A stretch of 64,000 nucleotides of DNA from Ampelomyces quisqualis. Lineage: Eukaryota > Ascomycota > Dothideomycetes > Pleosporales > Phaeosphaeriaceae. Each line of letters starts with the position of its first letter. Position 1 is the stretch's first letter. A program made the translations under genes and the position numbers. Below, piece after piece: positions 22,629 to 31,873 of this stretch. Location: assembly GCA_018398575.1 (NCBI GenBank), contig JAGTXZ010000014.1, forward strand, positions 1,488,001 through 1,552,000, in the 5' to 3' direction. The notes beneath the pieces are model-generated. The model was not told where the DNA came from and searched no databases. It saw nothing but the letters and a program-made list of their open reading frames with translations.

Positions 22629-23504
22629 ATGGAGTCGCAGCAAAAGGTTGCATTGTGGGCTCAGGCCTAGCAGGACTCGTCAGCGCACACATGCTCCAGA
22701 GTGATGGGCGACAAAGGTACGCGGTCAAGGTGTTGCAGTCGGTCAGTCGCCGGATGCTGAGACATTGCAACTACATATTGCACCTGGGAGACACTTGAAC
22801 TTGGTGACAATATAGGGGCCCTCAATCTCCCTTGATGCAGCTTCCGTGTCCATACCCAATTCTGCGCGAACGTCATTGGACCGCGTTGATCTGCTCATGC
22901 GAGCCTTTGCTGGCGGCTTCTACAACAACTTGAAGCTGCTGTACGATCACCTCCACGTCCTGTACCACTCACAGCCGTTCCTGTTCGAATTCGCGCGATA
23001 ATTCAGGCAGAAGCACACTTATTCCATACCTCGAACCTGAATTCGCTCGTCGTGCATTCCGATCGCAGCGTACTGGTAGAGACGAAGTCGGTAAAGGCAG
23101 CTTCAGAGCGACACACCGCGCAATGGATCTTCCTCGGCACATCGACCGCGTCGACGCCAAAGACCGAGTCACACCATGTCCAGCCATGCGGCGTTGTAGT
23201 CACGACTTGTCCGCACAACCGTCTCTATCCTTCCCTTGTGATCCACTCTGCCAAGTTCACCCGCGTCCTGCGTACCGGTAGCCCCGAACGCCAACGAATT
23301 GTCAACGCCATGTTCGGCGAGGGAGCTCGCGCCCACAGCGACGACAAATCTGTACCGCAACGGAAGAATGGCGATCATAACGTCTGGCTAGCGGGCGGGT
23401 GGTGCTTGGATGGCATGGTCCTACTAGAAGGCTGCGTTGCATCAGCGATGCGCATAGCTAATGGTTTTTGTGTCGAAGTAGCCCGACAGGTTGAGCAGTC
23501 GTAG
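22629..23504 (+). pseudogene. Decayed FAD-dependent amine-oxidoreductase-like gene
   Basis: An ATG at 22629 begins MESQQKVA, and then a one-base loss near 22651 moves IVGSGLAGLVSAHML (the dinucleotide-binding motif) into another frame. Further blocks appear in order: SLDAASVSIPNS and LMRAFAGGFYNNLKLLYDHL (ending in TAA at 22999), then, in the frame open to 23504, WIFLGTSTASTPKTESHHV, CGVVVTTCPHN and WLAGGWCLDGMVLLEGC. The latter corresponds to the C-terminal FAD-contacting segment. The central ~200 residues of the family are missing. At least two frameshifts plus a large deletion make it a pseudogene. I recall the family as fungal NAD/FAD-binding oxidoreductases (COG2907-like); its substrate is unknown. 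Confidence 0.72.
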
Positions 23505-23564
23505 TGTAGCTACCCAACGATCTATCTAGTCAGAGATGAAGAGTTCGACATGTTTCAGCCAAAT

Positions 23565-25337
23565 TCAATTGAACCAAAAACTCACGCTTAAACTACTCGT
23601 TAGGCTCCGCACATAATGCCACCACCCCACAGGAATATACAAACATGAACCGGGCGATAATATGCCTTCCATGTACCTCGCGTCCTTGAACATAGGAAAT
23701 TCTTTTCTCCAACTCTCCGCATCAAACTCCCCGTCCTCATCAGAACCATGCCAAAACGGCGATTCCCCACACGCTCTCAACGCCTGATCCAAATCAACCC
23801 GACTTGTATTACTCATATCAATCCCCTTGTCGTCTTTGCCCCTGGGATACAAATTCTGCGTCTCGGTTGGCGCATACAACCGCACGTACTTGTACCCTAC
23901 GGCTTGCGCGAGAATGTTGTGGTACGGATCGGTATGTATAGGCGACACTGTTCCCTTTGGACCAAACCAAGCGTTAAGGAGCGGGTCGTCGAGTTGCGGA
24001 ACAGGTTTGATGTGTGCGGTATACTCGGGTAAGGACGGCGCGGGGGAGCAGTAGCAGTAATCGGGTATACTGATGTCTGCGCGTAGTGAAGGGATCTGAG
24101 AGAAGAGATTATGCTGGGCCAGATAGCCTGTTTTTGAGTCTGTTTTTGCGGGGATTTGCATGTGGTTAGAGAGCATGTATGTTTCCATGAATTCGCGAAA
24201 GGTAATGATCGTTTGACCCCAGTCGTCTTCTGTGTAGCTTCGACCGATCTCGACGGGCACGAGGCGCCTGCCTCCGAGGGTTTGTTCAAGGAGATAGTGG
24301 GGATTGTTCCATGGTCGTTCGGTGAGGGCGGGCCAGTGTTGTAAAGCTTCGGAGATGAGTATGGGTGTGTGCTGCGAGGGGTCTGAGAGCTTGGTCTGGA
24401 AGGTGGACATGCTGAGAGCTCGGGTGCGTGGGATGGGGAACCGCAAGACTGGAGCGGGCTCGGGCAGTGCTGTTGGGAAACTTGATGGTAGCAATGTCTT
24501 TGCGCCATTTGGCGCAAGTTTTCTTCTCTTCGACAGTCGCTCGAATTTGTCAAGGCCTCGCGTATCTGTGGCGCCTTCAGACAGTGGCAGTGCTTGGAGC
24601 GCAGAAAACCACAGCTCAACGACTTCCTCCCTCTCCGGTGCGCCGGTCAGTATGAGTGCCATGTCCAGCATCCTCACAATCTCACCAAGCCACTCATCAC
24701 TCGTGGTCTGCTCTTCAACCCAAGCGTTGCCTTGAGCGTGTGCCAGTCGTACAACCTTCCATAGTGTCGCGTCCGTGTACAACCTTCGCCAACACGTCTT
24801 CACCTCACTATATGGAACGGCGTGAAGATTTTGGTATGCAAGCTCCTGGCACAAAGTCGGATTGGATGGCAGGAGTAAAAGCGCGGCACGCCCGCATTCG
24901 CGTATTGGGTCGGTCGCACTAACTGTGGTGAGCAACTCGCGGGTTAGCTGTGTGGTTTCGATCATGGCTGGTGCGTGATGATGAATGTTTTGTGATTCTG
25001 AAAAATCTGAAGGCCTTGAAGACATTGGTAGATCAGATGCGACCTCCGGAGTCATGGAAGTGCCTGGTGAGGAGCTGAGGCCGTGAGCTTGTCCATGCCG
25101 GTGTGAAGTTTCAACGACTATAAGTTTCTGACGACAGATGCACTGCCGCTCAGCAAGTCTGCCAATCCCGGTGAAGATTGTCTGGAAGTGCTGTTGGAGC
25201 GAGCCTCTGCTTCTCAGGTTCAAGCCAGAGGTGGTCAATCCTGCTGATGACTTGTTAGGCGCAAGTTGCAACCACGAGCTTTGACTGCCAAGTTCCATCG
25301 CTCCCAACTCGACACTACTCCACAAACGGCTGCCCAT
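23565..25337 (-). CDS. JmjC-domain protein, KDM8/JMJD5-like
   Basis: An uninterrupted 590-residue ORF with ATG at 25337. The first ~95 residues are poorly conserved-looking, so translation could begin at a later Met (for example the one in MIETTQLTREL). A helical region spans residues ~120-260, and a cupin/JmjC domain fills the C terminus. The iron ligands appear as H468-x-D470 (SPIHTDPYHN) and H574 (WWHYVR), within FGPKGTVSP and SPGSCLYIPVGWWHY, as in JMJD5. Such enzymes are Fe(II)/2-oxoglutarate oxygenases; human JMJD5 is reported as an arginyl hydroxylase or protease. The exact substrate here is unknown. It converges with the flavoprotein relic, which ends 60 bp away. Confidence 0.85.
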   Translation of the reverse strand: MGSRLWSSVELGAMELGSQSSWLQLAPNKSSAGLTTSGLNLRSRGSLQQHFQTIFTGIGRLAERQCICRQKLIVVETSHRHGQAHGLSSSPGTSMTPEVASDLPMSSRPSDFSESQNIHHHAPAMIETTQLTRELLTTVSATDPIRECGRAALLLLPSNPTLCQELAYQNLHAVPYSEVKTCWRRLYTDATLWKVVRLAHAQGNAWVEEQTTSDEWLGEIVRMLDMALILTGAPEREEVVELWFSALQALPLSEGATDTRGLDKFERLSKRRKLAPNGAKTLLPSSFPTALPEPAPVLRFPIPRTRALSMSTFQTKLSDPSQHTPILISEALQHWPALTERPWNNPHYLLEQTLGGRRLVPVEIGRSYTEDDWGQTIITFREFMETYMLSNHMQIPAKTDSKTGYLAQHNLFSQIPSLRADISIPDYCYCSPAPSLPEYTAHIKPVPQLDDPLLNAWFGPKGTVSPIHTDPYHNILAQAVGYKYVRLYAPTETQNLYPRGKDDKGIDMSNTSRVDLDQALRACGESPFWHGSDEDGEFDAESWRKEFPMFKDARYMEGILSPGSCLYIPVGWWHYVRSLTSSLSVSFWFN

Positions 25338-25819
25338 GGCTTACCCATCCGCCCTGATTACCCCAACCAACCTGTCGGGGCTCATCTCGTGTTCCAAGTC
25401 CTCGCCATCGTCGTTCTCGATTCATCATTTGATGCATAATCCCGAGTAACCCATGCACAGGTGCCGAACATGCATATTGAAGTTCATACATTAGTCGAGG
25501 CTATCTGCCGGCCGCATGCACGCCATCGCGCCGTGACCAGAGTCTTTTGCATGGTACCATAATGCGACCGCCCAAGATTCTTCGGGCGGCGGTTTCGTTG
25601 CCCAACTACATATATCGATCTTGAATCTACAGCCTCGCCCCAGTTCGCCCAATGCTGATCCCAGCCGTAACATCATCTTTCGTGAACTGCAATAGACAAG
25701 CATGTGGGGAATGTAGTGCATATACAAAAAAAAAATTGGAGAAAAGAGAGAATAGACAGGCTATGCAAATAAAGTGCCCAAGGGCAGGGGTATCATGCAA
25801 AACAAGTGGTACAAGAATA
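25338..25819. other. Intergenic, no gene seen
   Basis: This 482-bp stretch lies between two minus-strand genes. It has no supported ORF. An A-rich run lies near 25730. It should contain the terminator of the rhodopsin-domain gene reading into it and the upstream region of the JmjC gene. Confidence 0.5.
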
Positions 25820-27586
25820 CTAGGGGGTGGGGGATAGCAGGCCGCCTGGATCCTTCAGTAAAGGAACATGGTGGCTGATCTGTGTTGTGGTGCGGGTGCC
25901 ATCTGCCGATGGTGGTATAGTACGTGGATCGTCGAACGCGTCTAGTGGTGAGATGTCATGGCTGTTTCGTGTAGAAGTGCAATGTATCGAGGCCGACTGT
26001 GGCCTTTGGTGTCGTGTCAAACCAGTGGACGGCGTTAATCGCGGAGATGTGCAAAGTCGATGTTCATTCTCGAGCTCTTCAGACAGCAGACCACCAAAGT
26101 CTTGGAGTTGGGAACTGGGTCGGACTGAGGACATTTCATAGTCCTGTGACTGTTGCGACAACCGCGACGAACGACGTGCTGGAGCAGGATATGTTCGACC
26201 ATTCTGTACTATGGTATTCGATGCCCTGGAGTTTCTTCGCGGGTGCGGCGCAAAGTCGTGCGCGATGACCGAGTCGATGGGCGAGGGAGCCACTGTTGAG
26301 TTGTCGAGAAGTCCACCAGCATCGACCCAAGAGACTCGTCGACCCGCCCGGGGACTGGGCATTGGATCGCGAACATGTGCTGCAGTCAATTCTACATGGT
26401 CGCCATTCTGAAACACTCCCAACTCTTGTTGCGGAAATTGCCAGTTGGTCGCAAAGGGGGCGTCACGTTTGTTTGTGAGCAGGCCCAGGTTGGCCATGGG
26501 TGCTGGTCGTGGTAGTAAAGAGGGCTTCTCCGCGAGTTCGGGCTTAGTTCGATAGCCTAGCGACCGAGCAAGGTCTTCGTCACTGCTGCAGGGCTGGTTG
26601 GTATAGCGCCGTACAGATTCTCGACGCTCCATGCTGTCTGTCGTTGACGGTGCTTTGAACTTTGCTTTCTTGATACCTCGGTCACGCAGAAATGTTCCAA
26701 GGATGATGGCGTTGGCGACGATGGCGGCAGCCAAGATCTCTGATGATGCAAAAACGGTGCGGAATTGTTGTATGCCTCTTCGTTGAATGACAAGAGGCAT
26801 TCGGGCTCCTGTGACGGCGATGAGGACGAGGGACAGAGAGAATAGCGCTGTGAGGTAGACCTTGCGCTTCAAAGGCATAGCGGAGCGGAAGATGATGGGG
26901 ATTGGGAATGCGACCAGGAGAATATCAGTGACGATGTCGCAAATTCCCATGGCCAGGAGCTGGGCATAGCCTTGCCGGCATTGCGGACCTGGATCCGGGA
27001 CGACTTGCCAGTAGTGACTCACAGGACGACATTCTGCCAATGTGGCAATCAGCACCATGACAAAGGTTACGACGAGGAAGATGCGTATACTACGTAGACC
27101 CCACTCGTAGCCCTTCTTCCAAAAGCGTTCGGTCAGGCGTTTGAGAAACTCGGAAACGGTGAATTTGGCCATCCAGACGAACATGGCATAGAAGATTCGT
27201 GCGGCCAGCACACACTGTGATCCGATTTCACGATGGCGAATCTTCAAGGGGTCGGCGAGGCTGCCAACGTCGACATTGTTTGTGCCATAGATGAGCACCA
27301 TGTGAATACAGCCCATGCGTGCGACAAGCGGGACCATGCTCCAGGCCATGATTTTGTCTTCGCGGAAGAGGCGTTGATTGCGAATGTAGCGGCCAACGAG
27401 GCGAAAGCCTATGAGGACCATGGAGAAGATGGTGCACCACCAGCTGTAGAGCAAGGACGGGTTGTTGGTGACGCGGGTGCGGCGCTCTGGGGGGGTTTCG
27501 TTGTATAGGTTGCGAGGTAGTATCATGGCGGGTGAGCAGCCCTGGCGGACTCGCGCGTGCTCAGTGCTCACAGTGGGATGACTCAT
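25820..27586 (-). CDS. Fungal rhodopsin-domain integral membrane protein
   Basis: An uninterrupted ORF. The ATG at 27586 gives 588 residues. A second ATG at 27526 (CCGCCATGA context) would give 568 and begins just before the conserved part, so it may be the true start. Seven hydrophobic helices span roughly the first 300 residues, with the family signatures WWCTIFSMVLIGFRLVGR, an ECRPVSHYW segment and a CDIVTDILLVAFPIPII segment. The remaining ~280 residues form a polar, probably cytosolic and disordered tail rich in Ser, Arg and Pro. The family is often called fungal rhodopsin-like or PTH11-related; most members have no known ligand. Confidence 0.85.
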   Translation of the reverse strand: MSHPTVSTEHARVRQGCSPAMILPRNLYNETPPERRTRVTNNPSLLYSWWCTIFSMVLIGFRLVGRYIRNQRLFREDKIMAWSMVPLVARMGCIHMVLIYGTNNVDVGSLADPLKIRHREIGSQCVLAARIFYAMFVWMAKFTVSEFLKRLTERFWKKGYEWGLRSIRIFLVVTFVMVLIATLAECRPVSHYWQVVPDPGPQCRQGYAQLLAMGICDIVTDILLVAFPIPIIFRSAMPLKRKVYLTALFSLSLVLIAVTGARMPLVIQRRGIQQFRTVFASSEILAAAIVANAIILGTFLRDRGIKKAKFKAPSTTDSMERRESVRRYTNQPCSSDEDLARSLGYRTKPELAEKPSLLPRPAPMANLGLLTNKRDAPFATNWQFPQQELGVFQNGDHVELTAAHVRDPMPSPRAGRRVSWVDAGGLLDNSTVAPSPIDSVIAHDFAPHPRRNSRASNTIVQNGRTYPAPARRSSRLSQQSQDYEMSSVRPSSQLQDFGGLLSEELENEHRLCTSPRLTPSTGLTRHQRPQSASIHCTSTRNSHDISPLDAFDDPRTIPPSADGTRTTTQISHHVPLLKDPGGLLSPTP

Positions 27587-28084
27587 GCAGGGAGAGGTGG
27601 AGGGCAAGGCAAGCTGGCACGCTGGACAGAAGCGAGGCGTCACAAGTTATACGGCAACTTACAAGCGGCCTGCCACGTCCTGCCAATGCTGGGTCGGTGT
27701 TGGATAGCGGCACTGTCGCGTGGGGTTGCCTGTACCTCGGCCCTCGACCTCGCATGGCCGTCTCGGACGCACCGAAGCATGGCTACGAGTGATTCTGTCG
27801 TCATGCATCTTTGGCACGTGAATGCACATTCACACCACCATGACCAAGGCTGCCGGAAACCTGCTGGTGCAGTGTACTGTTGGGCGCTACTGCTATGACG
27901 TTTGGTTCGCCCTGCCGGAATAAAAGCTTGCACCCTCCCCTCCCACGACACTGCACCCTCCGACGCACCCTCCCCTCCCACGACACTGCACCCTCCGACG
28001 CACCCTCCCCTCCCACGACACTGCACCCTCCTCTCCATTTCTCCACTCGCGTGTTGCCGCAAACTCGTGCACCGCCCGCCCACC
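27587..28084. promoter_or_regulatory. Bidirectional intergenic promoter region
   Basis: About 500 bp separates divergent start codons of the rhodopsin-domain gene (-) and the reticulon gene (+). It contains the CT-rich 35-bp minisatellite at 27931-28030, just upstream of the reticulon ATG (CCCACCATGTCC). Pyrimidine-rich tracts are common close to start sites of highly expressed fungal genes. Confidence 0.45.
27931..28030 (+). repeat. 35-bp minisatellite, 2.9 copies
   Basis: Two full units (27931-27965 and 27966-28000) and a 30-bp partial unit (28001-28030) of a sequence beginning CACCCTCCCCTCCCACGACA. The copies are identical over the shared length. It lies 55 bp upstream of the reticulon start codon. 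Confidence 0.95.
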
Positions 28085-29530
28085 ATGTCCGAAGCTCCGC
28101 GCGTCGACATCAACCACACCGTCTTGCCCGATCGAGACGCCTCTGCACCCGCCTCCCAAGACGCTTCGGCGCTGCCGCAGTCCAACGGCACCGCAGACGG
28201 CAGCCTGGCACAGAGCGCACAGAAAACAGGAAACAGCATCCTGGAGAGTGAGGCACGTGGGACAAAGTCCAGCCCGCCTCGGGTTTTGCCGAGCCCCAGC
28301 TAACGCCATGCATGACAGTCTTACAATATCTGCCTCTCGCACACCACCGACCAGTCCCCTCTGACACGCCCACAGCCGCACAGAACGCCATGCATTCCGC
28401 AGCCAACCACGCCTCGGTGCAGAATGCAAAGAATACCGTCGTGAACGGTGAGGTACGTGCAACCGACGCTTGTCGGAGACTGACCCTCTGCACAGTGCTA
28501 ACCGTGTCTTGGCAGCTCACACACCCGCCACCCAGCATGCACCGCACCGCTAACCTCTCCAGGCCCCGTCGGCCAGAATGTGCAAGCAGAGGCTGCCAAG
28601 ACCCGCAACGAGTTTGCTGATCTTGCCAACGCCCGACAGACGCCAGAGCACAAGGCGGCCACTGGCCAGAAGCTCACTCGTACGCTGCCCTCGCGAAACT
28701 CGCCTGCCCCTAGCTAAAACCCAACAGACTACCACAGCATGTTCTACCGCCTCCTGAGCTGGAAGAACCCTCGCGCAACCGGCATTGCCTTTGGCGCCAC
28801 CATTCTCTTCATCTTCGCCGCTCGCTACCTCAACATCATCCGCTACAGTCTTAAGCTTCTGTACTTGACGCTCGGTGCCACTGCCACGGCCGAGCTTGCT
28901 GGACAGCTGGCTTTTGGCCGTGGTCTTACCTCCCAGTTCCGCCCACGCCAGTACTTTACCATCCCCAAGGCCTCGCTCGAGCGCCTGCTCGATGATGTCG
29001 AGCAGCTCATCAACTTCTTCGTCATCGAATCTCAGCGCATAGTCTTCGCCGAGAACGTGTATGCTACGGGAGCTGTAAGTGGTCGTGCCTCTGACTAGCA
29101 TGGCCACGGTCGCTAACGCTTGATTGCACAGGCCTTCTTTGCCTCGCTCATCTCCTACTTCCTCATCAAGTTCCTTCCTCTCTGGGGCTTGACCTTGATC
29201 GCCACCCTCGTCACCTACCTCGTTCCCCTCATCTACATCCAGAACAAGGAGGTCATTGATGCGCAGCTCGAGAAGGGCCGTCAGATTGCTAGCCAGCAAG
29301 CTACCCAAATCAAGGGCCTTGCTAACCAGCACGCGGGAAACGCCGCCAAGACTGTTCAGGGCTACACGCAGCAGTACACTGCCAAGGCACAAGAGACCAT
29401 TAACCAGTATCGCGGCCGTTCCATCTCTCCTGAGGTCAGGAAGGACGAGTTTCCTGCTGTTCCTCGTCATGACCTGGCCACAGAGGTTAGCGAGAAGCCC
29501 GTCACCCAGCCTCCTCAGTCTGCCTTGTAA
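28085..29530 (+). CDS. Reticulon family ER membrane-shaping protein
   Basis: Five exons are proposed: 28085-28247, 28376-28447, 28563-28679, 28728-29074 and 29132-29530. They join in frame to 365 residues. Introns have GT-AG ends, and GCTAAC or CTGAC branch sites are visible. The N-terminal ~115 residues are Ala/Gln/Asn-rich and polar. The reticulon domain follows (SMFYRLLSWKNPRATG), with two long hydrophobic hairpins, one near GIAFGATILFIFAARYL and one near AFFASLISYFLIKFLPLWG. The C-terminal tail is Gln-rich and polar. Reticulons insert hairpins into the cytosolic leaflet of the ER and stabilise tubule curvature. Exons 1-3 are the least certain part. Confidence 0.85.
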
Positions 29531-30158
29531 GCCATTGTATACTTGGAGCCAATCTCTTTTTGTCAAGCTCTGAAAGGCTCTCTATTCACATCTCGTATTG
29601 TACCGACGGGTGCAATTCACGCTACCACAGTTCCCTGCGCACAGGCATCTCTACGATGATGATGACGACGACGACGACGACAGCGACGCAGCTCTCAATT
29701 GATCATGGACCGTGTTGGCGCATATTTTTCCTACAAGCTCTCTGTTGGGTCCATGGCGAAGCCAACCTTGTGCTCCTTATTCGGATCTTCGGGAGTCGTG
29801 AGCGCTGTTTATCAGGCATGGAAATACAGGCGTCGTCTCTCTCCCACATCAGTATCTGATAGCGTGTAATAATAACCTTGTACCCGATCGCAGATGCTGG
29901 CACTTGATGTTGCCCGTACCAAAACCTGACAGGATGAAATGTGCCAAATATAGGTTGCCTACTACGACCGTCTGGGCCTAGGCGCTAGGCAGCCGTTCCA
30001 CTCTCGCCACGCATCAGCAGCATAGCCCCAGACCCCACCCTCCACGCCTCCTTTACCGTTTCACGGGCGGACTCTCTCCGTTCATAACCACAAGTCGGCT
30101 TTGCCTTACCCTTCAACTGTTCTTTTCTTCATTTCACGAAACCTCCTCAGTGGCAACC
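29531..30158. other. Intergenic region with a trinucleotide repeat
   Basis: This is the region between two same-strand genes. It holds (GAT)3(GAC)5-type trinucleotide repeats at 29655-29682. No ORF is supported. The last ~150 bp are CT-rich ahead of the next gene's ATG, as expected for a fungal promoter or 5' UTR. Confidence 0.5.
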
Positions 30159-31375
30159 ATGTTTGCCGACCTTGCCCGTCGTGGACTCACGCACCCTCGT
30201 GCGGTGGCCTATGTCAAGCGCGCTGTCTCTGTCGCGGCTGAGGGCCATGGACAAGTCGACATTACGGGTGATACTCCTACCTGGGGCATCGTGTTGCTCT
30301 ACGTGAGCTTCTTCGTTGCGGCCGTAGGTATCAGCTTGGTACGTTGAGCGCTGTTAGATCTCAGAAAGAAAGAATCATGTTCTCATGCGTCGACCAGGTC
30401 TCCTACATGCTCAATGAAGTCATCACCACGCTCTGCATGGTCGAATCACCCGTCGCAGCCATCACCGTCTCCCCCACGACCCACGATGCTGCCGACAAAG
30501 AGGAAAAGCAGGGCCTGTTGGAAGCTGGCCCGACCATCACCCTAGTCAACCAGAAGCCCATCACCTCCAGCATCCGCGGTACGATCAAGCACCTCATGGC
30601 TCACGCTGGCCGCTTTGCCCGCTTCCGTGGCTACAAGATCCACATCCTCCATGCTGTGCTCTTCTCACTCACCTCGACCTTCCTGACCGCTGCGCTTCCC
30701 CTCATCCCCGGCCATGCCATCCTCGTCGCTGCCCTAAGCGGCGCGGCTGTCGCAAACGTACACGCCGCATGGACACACAAGGTCATCTCCATGCCCAGCG
30801 ACAAGAAATTCCTTGCCCGCATCCCATCCAAGTCTGACTGGAAGACGCTCGCGCTCCCCGCTGCCATCGCAGCCGCCATGCCATACGTCGGCTTGTACCT
30901 TACATGTGGTGTCGCCATGCTCATGGGCCTGCACACGCTGGACCAAGACAGCGTCCACGAGCTCGACGGCGCACAGAGCGCCAGCCTGATAGTCCGCGGC
31001 ATCATCGTGCTCGTCTTCGCAATCACTTGCACGCTTTTCCTCCATCTCCCCGCGCTCGTTACACTCGTGCGCATCGAAGCTTCCATCCTACCTGAAGACG
31101 AGGACACGATTGTTCCCTTTGACCGCAGCTTTGGTGGCAAAGTCGTTAGCCAGCTGCTCGGCGGCACGGGCGGGATTGGTTTTCTCAACGCGTGGCGTAG
31201 CTTCAATTGGGAGGCGAGGCGCCGTCTTATTAAGTTGTTTGCCAAGGTCCTTGTCATTTTAACCGGCTTGCTGTTCGTTGTCGTGCACGTTCTTGTCGCA
31301 GAGGTCTTTATCGTCATGGGCCCTGCGGTGGGGAAGTTCTTGAGCCAGGTCAAGGCTGAGGGCTGGGTGGTGTAA
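30159..31375 (+). CDS. Multi-pass membrane protein of unknown function
   Basis: The ATG at 30159 and two exons (30159-30338 and 30398-31375, intron 59 bp, GTACGT donor) give 385 residues. Hydrophobic segments occur at about residues 45-62, near IHILHAVLFSLTSTFLTAAL, AILVAALSGAAVA, LALPAAIAAAMPYVGLYL, IVRGIIVLVFAITCTLFLHL and VLVILTGLLFVVVHVLV, so six or more helices are likely. I recall it resembling an ascomycete family often labelled ubiquitin conjugating enzyme or ubiquitin carrier protein, a label with no support in this sequence: there is no UBC fold or catalytic Cys motif. Its role is unknown. Confidence 0.78.
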
Positions 31376-31873
31376 ATGTACGGAGTAATTCGGAAGCAAA
31401 CATGATGGGATATTTAGGGTGCTAGAGCGGAACAGGGTATGACAAGTACGGTCTTGACCGCATTCGTTATACCACTGAAACATGTCACACTTTTTCAATC
31501 AACAAATACACTCGATGCTCTCTCCCATTGCGCTAGGTGCAAACACTAGACCTAAACAGCGGGCTAAAACCCACGTATCTCCTGTCTTCGTCATAGAATG
31601 ATCCGACCTAGTCTAATCATAACTCCAGAGTTATGCTGTGCCGAAATGCCAAATGTAAGCTTAAAGTGAGACCGCCCAGTGAATGCGCAAGGTGAGAGAA
31701 GTGAAACCTGAAAACGATGGGTATATACGCCTAGATCTGCTTTTTGGTCTCATTGGTCCATACTTGCGCCCGTGTAGTCCAAAATTCTCCTTTATGCTCG
31801 GGTGTTTGTCCGCTTTGAAAGATGTCGGCAGTATGGTAATGGATTCATGTCCTTGGAAAGTGAAGATTTTTTG
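31376..31873. other. Intergenic between convergent genes
   Basis: About 500 bp between the membrane-protein stop and the histidine-kinase stop, both genes reading inwards. No supported ORF is seen. It should hold both 3' UTRs. Confidence 0.5.

Noticed and set aside
27880..28303. Open frame running through the minisatellite into the reticulon first exon
   Set aside because: The repeat part is promoter-like CT-rich DNA. Translation most likely starts at 28085 in a good CACCATG context.
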